Shown in pieces: positions 59,148 through 64,000 of a stretch of DNA of 64,000 nucleotides (its first letter is position 1; every line of letters begins with the position of its first letter). The notes under the pieces are model-generated. The model was not told the DNA's origin and did not search any database. It worked only from the letters and a program-made list of their open reading frames with translations. Origin of the DNA: Terrimonas ferruginea DSM 30193 (GTDB taxonomy: Bacteria; Bacteroidota; Bacteroidia; Chitinophagales; Chitinophagaceae). The translations under genes were made by a program, and so were the position numbers. Location: the NCBI RefSeq assembly GCF_000425585.1, contig NZ_AUDS01000023.1, positions 43,004-107,003 on the forward strand. Reading direction: 5' to 3'.

Positions 59148-59327
59148 TCACTGCCTATAAGAAATCACCACAATTCCCGCACTCACCACCAGCATCAAAA
59201 AAAGAAAAACAAGATTCACTTTTACCTGATCTTTATTTTTCTCTTTGACGGCGATATACAGCATCTGCATTCTTTTATATAAAAGAGGAAGAATGAGAAC
59301 TGCTATGATCAAATACGGTATTTTCAT
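59148..59327 (-). CDS. 59-residue membrane protein, unknown function
   Basis: A short reading frame from ATG 59327 to TGA at 59148-59150. The product is MKIPYLIIAVLILPLLYKRM, then a basic/acidic loop (QMLYIAVKEKNKDQVKVN), then LVFLFLMLVVSAGIVVISYRQ: two membrane helices joined by a charged cytoplasmic-type loop. The composition is that of a real small membrane protein rather than random sequence. It lies upstream of the T9SS gene end, on the opposite strand, 118 bases downstream of purC in the same direction. The stop borders a repeat tract. No family recognised. Confidence 0.65.
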   Translation of the reverse strand: MKIPYLIIAVLILPLLYKRMQMLYIAVKEKNKDQVKVNLVFLFLMLVVSAGIVVISYRQ

Positions 59328-59427
59328 GATGAGGAGATCATAGGTTATACGTAATAAGCGTCGTACTGAACTTGCCCGAAGGATCGGGCGAAGTATCGGG
59401 CGAAGTTTCAGTAGTCATGGAATTTAT

Positions 59428-59458
59428 TGACGATTCACCATTCACCTATTGACCTATT
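59428..59458. repeat. Heptamer run overlapping the purC stop
   Basis: GACGATTCACCATTCACCTA-type heptamers. On the minus strand they read CAATAGGTCAATAGGTGAAT and supply the stop codon (59446-59448) and last residues of purC. Confidence 0.75.
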
Positions 59459-60375
59459 GCACCCAACGCCTTCACCGTCCGCTCAAACGTTTCTTCATCC
59501 GTAAGTTTGGTTGGTTCAAAGCTGCGGCCGGTCAGCTTTTCATATAATTCAATATAACGTCCCGAGATGGTATTCACCCATTCGTCGCTCATTTCCGGAA
59601 CGGTTTGTCCTTCTTTGCCCATGAAATTATTGGCAATAAGCCATTCGCGGACAAATTCCTTACTGAGTTGTTTCTGGCGTTCGCCTTTTTCCTGGCGTTC
59701 TTCAAATCCGTCGGCATAGAAATACCGCGAGCTGTCGGGCGTATGGATTTCATCCATTAAATAAATGGTATCGCCGATTTTTCCGAATTCGTATTTGGTA
59801 TCGACCAGGATCAGTCCCTGTTTGGCGGCGAGTTGTTTTCCGCGCTCGAATAATGCCAGTGCGTAACGGCTGATGGTTTCCCATTCTTCCTGCGTTACCA
59901 GGCCTGTATAAATGGCCTCCTGCGGAGAAATGTCTTCGTCGTGTCCTTCCACGGCTTTGGTGGAAGGCGTAATGATGGGTTCGGGGAAATAATCATTTTC
60001 TTTCAATCCATCGGGCATGGCAGCGCCGCAAAGCACGCGTTGACCGGCGGAATAAGTGCGCCAGGCGTGGCCGGTGAGGTTGCCGCGTACCACCATTTCG
60101 AGGCGGATAGGCTCGCAGCGGCGGCCAATGGACACGTTGGGAGCCGGAACGGTGGTCAGCCAATTGGGGCAGATATCCGCCGTGGCTTCCAGCATATAAG
60201 CCGCAATCTGGTTTAATACCTGTCCTTTGAAGGGAATGGGGCGGGGGAGAATGACGTCAAAAGCGGAAATCCGGTCGGAAGCCACCATCACCAGCCATTG
60301 CTCGCCGATGCTGTAAACGTCACGCACTTTACCCTGATAAAATCCTGTCTGTTGGGGGAAGTTGAAATTAGCCAT
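59446..60375 (-). CDS. purC: Phosphoribosylaminoimidazole-succinocarboxamide synthase
   Basis: ATP-dependent purine biosynthesis enzyme that joins CAIR and aspartate, cytoplasmic. The 309-residue protein is of the longer (yeast-like) type. Motifs are [134 protein letters not shown] and [10 protein letters not shown]. The start ATG at 60375 is followed directly by the conserved N-terminus. The C-terminal Gly-Gln and stop come from the repeat at 59428-59458. Confidence 0.96.
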   Translation of the reverse strand: MANFNFPQQTGFYQGKVRDVYSIGEQWLVMVASDRISAFDVILPRPIPFKGQVLNQIAAYMLEATADICPNWLTTVPAPNVSIGRRCEPIRLEMVVRGNLTGHAWRTYSAGQRVLCGAAMPDGLKENDYFPEPIITPSTKAVEGHDEDISPQEAIYTGLVTQEEWETISRYALALFERGKQLAAKQGLILVDTKYEFGKIGDTIYLMDEIHTPDSSRYFYADGFEERQEKGERQKQLSKEFVREWLIANNFMGKEGQTVPEMSDEWVNTISGRYIELYEKLTGRSFEPTKLTDEETFERTVKALGAIGQ

Positions 60376-60522
60376 GAACGAAAGTAAGACGATCCCGAAA
60401 AACGCCCAACGACCGGGCTTTCAGAATTTCAACATTTTGTTCTTGTTATAGAAAAATTAAATTTTTAGATCAAAAAGACAATGCTTATTTTTCCGGCTGA
60501 TTACAAACCAAAATTGCCACTT

Positions 60523-63471
60523 ATGAGAAAAAGCTTGCGCTTTTTGCTAGCAACGGTTGCGAGTCTGCTCTCGCTTACTGCTATTTCCCAAACCATCATC
60601 TCCGGTAAAGTTAAGAACAGTGCCAACCAGGAAGTTGTACCGGCCGTGTCGGTAGTGGTGAAAGGAACCAGCGTTGGTACTTACACCAATTCCAATGGTG
60701 AGTTCAGCCTGAGCATCGGCCAGTTTCCCGTTACGCTCGTATTTACGTCTATCGGTTACGATTCGCTGACCGTGGACGTGAGCAACGCGTCAACCCCGCT
60801 GGATATCAGTTTCAAACCTAACAGTCAACTCGGCCAGGAAGTAGTTGTTTCCGCCAACCGTGCTCCCCAACGTATTTTGGAGTCTCCGGTTACGGTAGAG
60901 CGCATGAGCGCCGCTACTATCCGCAATGCCGCAGCCCCCAACTTCTACGAAGCTATTACCAACCTTAAAGGTGTGGATATGCATACGGCAAGTCTTACTT
61001 TCCGTACGGTTACCACCCGCGGTTTCGTAAGCAGCGGTAACAACCGTCTCAACCAGCTTATAGATGGTATGGACAACCAGGCGCCCGGTCTGAACTTTTC
61101 CGTAGGAAACGTGATCGGCCCCAACGACCTGGATGTTGACAACGTGGAACTGCTGGCAGGTGCGTCTTCCGCCCTGTATGGTTCCGGCGGTATCAACGGT
61201 ACCCTGCTCATCAACAGCAAAAACCCTTTTAAATACCAGGGCCTCAGCTTCAATATCAAACAAGGTATCAACCACGTTGACGGACGTCAGCGCGCCGCCG
61301 CTCCGTACTACGACTGGCAACTGCGTTGGGCAAAAGCGTTCAACGATAAATTTGCCTTCAAGATCTCTGCATCACTCGTAAACGCACAAGACTGGGAAGC
61401 GAACGACTATCGCAACAAACAACAGATCGGTGTACTCAGCAAAGTAACCGGTGGCAGCCGCGAGAACGACCCCAACTTCAACGGCGTTAATATATATGGT
61501 GATGAAGTAAGCGCTAACATGTCTTCCTTCGCACAACTGGTACAAAGCCAGATCCGCGCAGGTATCCTGGGTGCTACCGGCAACCAGATTGACGTGGTTT
61601 CACTGCTGAATAGCTACTACGGTGCTATCGGTAACCCCGCTTATCCTACCGCTGCACAACAAGCCGGCTTCTATACTTTCGCAGGTTTCCCCGCACCGGT
61701 ACTGGCTGCTATCAACAACCCGGCGATCCAGGGCAACATCAACAACCTGATGCCTTTTTACAACGGTAACCGCAACGGTTATTTTGGTAACTACAACGTA
61801 TCACGTACCGGTTACAACGAACGTGACCTGGTTGACTACAACGCAATTAATGTGAAATTGAATGCAAGCCTGCATTATAAGATCACTCCGGGTATCGAAG
61901 CTTCACTGAGCACTTATTTCGGTACCGGTACTACTGTTTATACAGGTGCTGACCGTTATTCCCTGCGCAACCTGAAGATCGCGCAGCATAAACTGGAAAT
62001 CAAAGGCAAATCCTGGATGGTCCGTGGTTACACAACCCAGGAAAATGCAGGTGATTCTTATAACGCCAGCGCCCTCGGTGCTTTCATCAATGATAGCTGG
62101 AAAGCTAACTCAACATGGTTCCAGCAGTATGTAGCTGCTTATTCTGAAAGCCGCCGCCAGGGTGGTGCCGCTATCAGCGACATGCAGGCGCACATGAATG
62201 CCCGCGCTTTTGCCGATCAGGGCCGTCTGCTGCCAGGCACACCTGAGTTCAACGCCGCTGCCAGCAAAGTGAAGTCTACACCTATCAAGAGAAACGGTGC
62301 CAAGTTCCTCGACCGCTCCGATCTGTATGCGGGTGAAGGCCAGCTGAACGTTTCAGACGCCCTCAACTTCAGCGACAAGCTCGAAGTAATTGCCGGTGCA
62401 CAGTGGAAACAATATGTCATGAACTCTCAGGGTACCATCTTCGCCGACACAGCCGGTGTGCTGAAGATCAACGAAATCGGTGGTTACCTGCAACTGAAGA
62501 AAGCATTCTTCGACAACTTCCTGACCATTACTGCCAGTGGACGTTACGATAAGCAAACCAACTTCGACGGCCGTTTCACTCCGCGCGTTACCGGTGTATT
62601 CCGCGTAGCGAAGGACAACAACATCCGCCTGTCTTACCAGACTGCTTACCGTTTCCCAACCAACCAGAACCAATACATCAGCCTGGTAACAGGGTCCGGC
62701 ACGCTGATCGGCTGTCTGCCTGAATTCCAGAGCTTCTATAAATTGAACTCTACACTGCCTGGTTATACGGCAGCCAGCATCCTGGCTTACCGTAACAGCG
62801 GTAACCCCAACAACACCAGCCTGCTCGTAGCTGCTGAATACAAAAATGTGAAGCCTGAGTCTGTAAACTCTTACGAACTCGGTTACCGCGGTGTGCTCGG
62901 CGGCCGCCTGCTGATCGACGCTTATGTTTATTACAGCCGTTACCAGGACTTCCTGTCTACCGTAGCAGTTGGCCAGACCAAATCAGGCAACCAGCAGGAA
63001 CTCTACAGCCCTTTCACTACTACCAATATTTCTTATGTACAAAATGCAACAGCGGTAGTAAAAGCGATCGGCTGGGGCATCAGTGCAGAGTATAAATTTG
63101 CCAAGAACTACTTTATTTATGGTAACGTGTTCCAGGACGAGCTGAACGATGTGCCTGCCGGATTCGTTTCTTACTTCAATGCTCCTGACTACCGCTTCAA
63201 CATCGGTCTGCGCAGCGAGGATGTGTACAAAGGAGTAGGCTTTAACATCGTGGCGAAGTATCAGGGCAACAACTACTATGAAGGTACTTTCGTTACCGGT
63301 ACACTGCCTTCTTTCACATGGGTGGATGCACAGGTATCTTATCGTGTGCCTAAGAGCAAGAGCACGATCCGCATCGGTGGTACCAACATCCTCAACAGCT
63401 ACTACCGCACAGGCTTCGGAAGCCCATACGTAGGCGGTCTGTACTATGTGAGCTATGGTTTCAACCTGTAA
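60523..63471 (+). CDS. TonB-dependent receptor with CarboxypepD-like N-terminal domain
   Basis: Outer-membrane active transporter powered through TonB/ExbB/ExbD. The ATG at 60523 starts the signal peptide (MRKSLRFLLATVASLLSLTAISQ); an earlier in-frame ATG at 60481 adds a non-signal-like stretch. The 982-residue protein has a carboxypeptidase-D-like domain (about 23-108, ISGKVKNSANQEVVPAVSVVVKGTSVGTYTNSNGEFSLSI). The plug follows (about 118-240, EVVVSANRAPQRILESPVTVERMSAATIRN, NLKGVDMHTASLTFRTVTTRGF, DNVELLAGASSALYGSGGINGTLLI). A long beta-barrel ends in GGLYYVSYGFNL, with the terminal aromatic residue pattern. No SusD partner is adjacent, so a siderophore, vitamin or peptide substrate is as likely as glycans. 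Confidence 0.95.
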   Translation: MRKSLRFLLATVASLLSLTAISQTIISGKVKNSANQEVVPAVSVVVKGTSVGTYTNSNGEFSLSIGQFPVTLVFTSIGYDSLTVDVSNASTPLDISFKPNSQLGQEVVVSANRAPQRILESPVTVERMSAATIRNAAAPNFYEAITNLKGVDMHTASLTFRTVTTRGFVSSGNNRLNQLIDGMDNQAPGLNFSVGNVIGPNDLDVDNVELLAGASSALYGSGGINGTLLINSKNPFKYQGLSFNIKQGINHVDGRQRAAAPYYDWQLRWAKAFNDKFAFKISASLVNAQDWEANDYRNKQQIGVLSKVTGGSRENDPNFNGVNIYGDEVSANMSSFAQLVQSQIRAGILGATGNQIDVVSLLNSYYGAIGNPAYPTAAQQAGFYTFAGFPAPVLAAINNPAIQGNINNLMPFYNGNRNGYFGNYNVSRTGYNERDLVDYNAINVKLNASLHYKITPGIEASLSTYFGTGTTVYTGADRYSLRNLKIAQHKLEIKGKSWMVRGYTTQENAGDSYNASALGAFINDSWKANSTWFQQYVAAYSESRRQGGAAISDMQAHMNARAFADQGRLLPGTPEFNAAASKVKSTPIKRNGAKFLDRSDLYAGEGQLNVSDALNFSDKLEVIAGAQWKQYVMNSQGTIFADTAGVLKINEIGGYLQLKKAFFDNFLTITASGRYDKQTNFDGRFTPRVTGVFRVAKDNNIRLSYQTAYRFPTNQNQYISLVTGSGTLIGCLPEFQSFYKLNSTLPGYTAASILAYRNSGNPNNTSLLVAAEYKNVKPESVNSYELGYRGVLGGRLLIDAYVYYSRYQDFLSTVAVGQTKSGNQQELYSPFTTTNISYVQNATAVVKAIGWGISAEYKFAKNYFIYGNVFQDELNDVPAGFVSYFNAPDYRFNIGLRSEDVYKGVGFNIVAKYQGNNYYEGTFVTGTLPSFTWVDAQVSYRVPKSKSTIRIGGTNILNSYYRTGFGSPYVGGLYYVSYGFNL

Positions 63472-63496
63472 TAAGTGAATGTTTTAATAAAAAAGC

Positions 63497-63524
63497 AAAA
63501 CCCCGCCAACCGGCGGGGTTTTTT
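63497..63524 (+). terminator. Terminator after the TonB-dependent receptor gene
   Basis: AAAACCCCGCC and GGCGGGGTTTT arms with a short AAC-type loop and further T. Strong. Confidence 0.92.
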
Positions 63525-63606
63525 CGTCAATCGTCAATGGTGAATAGTGAATGATGGATTCTTATTTGCTGATGCCATTGTTCGTGTACACACGAACAAT
63601 GGCATC
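63525..63606. repeat. GTCAATG heptamers and a long TTCGTGT hairpin
   Basis: GTCAATCGTCAATGGTGAAT heptamers (63525-63551). Then comes a hairpin at 63571-63606 with GATGCCATTG / CAATGGCATC outer arms around the TTCGTGTACACACGAA core, the longest arm set seen. Confidence 0.88.
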
Positions 63607-63772
63607 AGCGTGCATCTTTACTCAAAACTTATAGCCTATAACTTATCACTAGTGTCCGGTATAATTTAATTGAAGTTCTTTGAAAGTCTTGGTAGTCGTG
63701 TGTTTCAAGCATTTTTAGGGCGGTGACGATTTGAAACTACTGATTTTCTAGTTTTATGAAAATCAGAGGCTT

Positions 63773-64000
63773 ATGAATTCTGGACAATATGTCTTTGCGC
63801 AGGCAGTGTTGCTTTTACCCAGTCGTGTTTTTGATCGTTGTATCAAGATGTTTAATGGTAACAAAGGTGTCAGACATTTTACTTGTTGGCATCAGTTCAT
63901 GTGTATGATATTTGGACAGTTAAGCAATCGGGAAAGTCTAAGGGATCTTATTGTTTGCATCAATGCGCATAAACCAAAACATTATCATCTCGGATTAGGT
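63773..64000 (+). CDS. IS4-family transposase, N-terminal part (runs off the window)
   Basis: The reading frame from ATG 63773 is open to the right edge (76 residues visible). The sequence MNSGQYVFAQAVLLLPSRVF, then HFTCWHQFMCMIFGQLSNRESLRDLIVCINAH, matches the N-terminal DUF4372 domain that precedes the IS4-type DDE domain in many Bacteroidota insertion sequences. The left end of the element probably lies near 63650-63665 (TGTCCGGTATAATTTAATTG), downstream of the TonB-dependent receptor terminator and repeats. Whether the element is intact cannot be seen. Confidence 0.85.
   Translation, partial: MNSGQYVFAQAVLLLPSRVFDRCIKMFNGNKGVRHFTCWHQFMCMIFGQLSNRESLRDLIVCINAHKPKHYHLGLG

Noticed and set aside
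59058..59282. 74-residue frame on the plus strand across a repeat
   Set aside because: His/Lys-rich, starts in repeat DNA and is antisense to the better-supported 59-residue membrane protein.

Overview
ORGANISM. The window looks like chromosomal DNA of a Bacteroidota bacterium, most likely order Chitinophagales. Supporting signs are promoters of the TTG / TAnnTTTG type instead of the E. coli sigma-70 pattern, no purine-rich ribosome-binding sites, a type IX secretion (T9SS) sorting domain, TonB-dependent receptor and DUF5686 outer-membrane proteins with CarboxypepD-like N-termini, a tdk-type thymidine kinase, and a cyanophycin locus of the kind found scattered in this order. The family-level placement is inference. 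LAYOUT. 1-5.5 kb: 3' part of tex, an ATP-grasp-like protein, a LysM/RlpA-like protein, a hairpin repeat array with exact 115-bp period, and fmt. 5.57-7.98 kb: a mobile element with 20-bp perfect inverted ends, an IS982-type transposase and two cargo genes. 8-20.5 kb: mostly housekeeping and envelope genes (namZ, an FKBP isomerase, a membrane LytTR regulator, an intradiol-dioxygenase-like lipoprotein, pepT, an LLM oxidoreductase, an OmpA protein, an SPFH protein, exbB-exbD, prmC, ribD-yigZ). 20.8-27 kb: gdhA, cytochrome c/haem export genes ccmB-ccmC-ccmD, tdk, an unknown Pro-rich protein, waaA. 27.2-33.4 kb: a six-gene nucleotide-sugar operon (aminotransferase, two UDP-sugar dehydrogenases, UDP-xylose synthase, rfbC, rfbD). 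34.5 kb: tRNA-Gln. 34.8-39.9 kb: cyanophycin synthetase, an amino-acid permease and cyanophycinase. 40-54 kb: SGNH hydrolase, M16 peptidase, RNase P RNA, CPBP protease, a phytase-like lipoprotein, a penicillin acylase homologue, a DUF5686 protein, trhO, a lactonase. 54.5-64 kb: a small lipoprotein, a large T9SS-exported PKD-repeat protein with a polysaccharide-lyase-like head, a 59-residue membrane protein, purC, a TonB-dependent receptor, and the start of an IS4-type transposase running off the end. HOW IT WORKS TOGETHER. Most of the window is core metabolism and envelope biology. The sugar operon feeds capsule, exopolysaccharide or LPS synthesis together with waaA. The cph genes form a nitrogen (Arg/Asp) storage and recovery module. 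WHAT STANDS OUT. The spaces between genes are filled with short repeats. There are heptamer minisatellites of GATTCAC, TAAGTAG and GTAAGGY type that often reach into genes and supply their stop codons. There are hairpins with a TTCGTGT/ACACGAA core whose outer arms differ from copy to copy yet still pair. There are also larger composite repeats. With the cargo-carrying IS982-like element, these are the most unusual features seen. All calls come from reading the sequence; no database search was possible.
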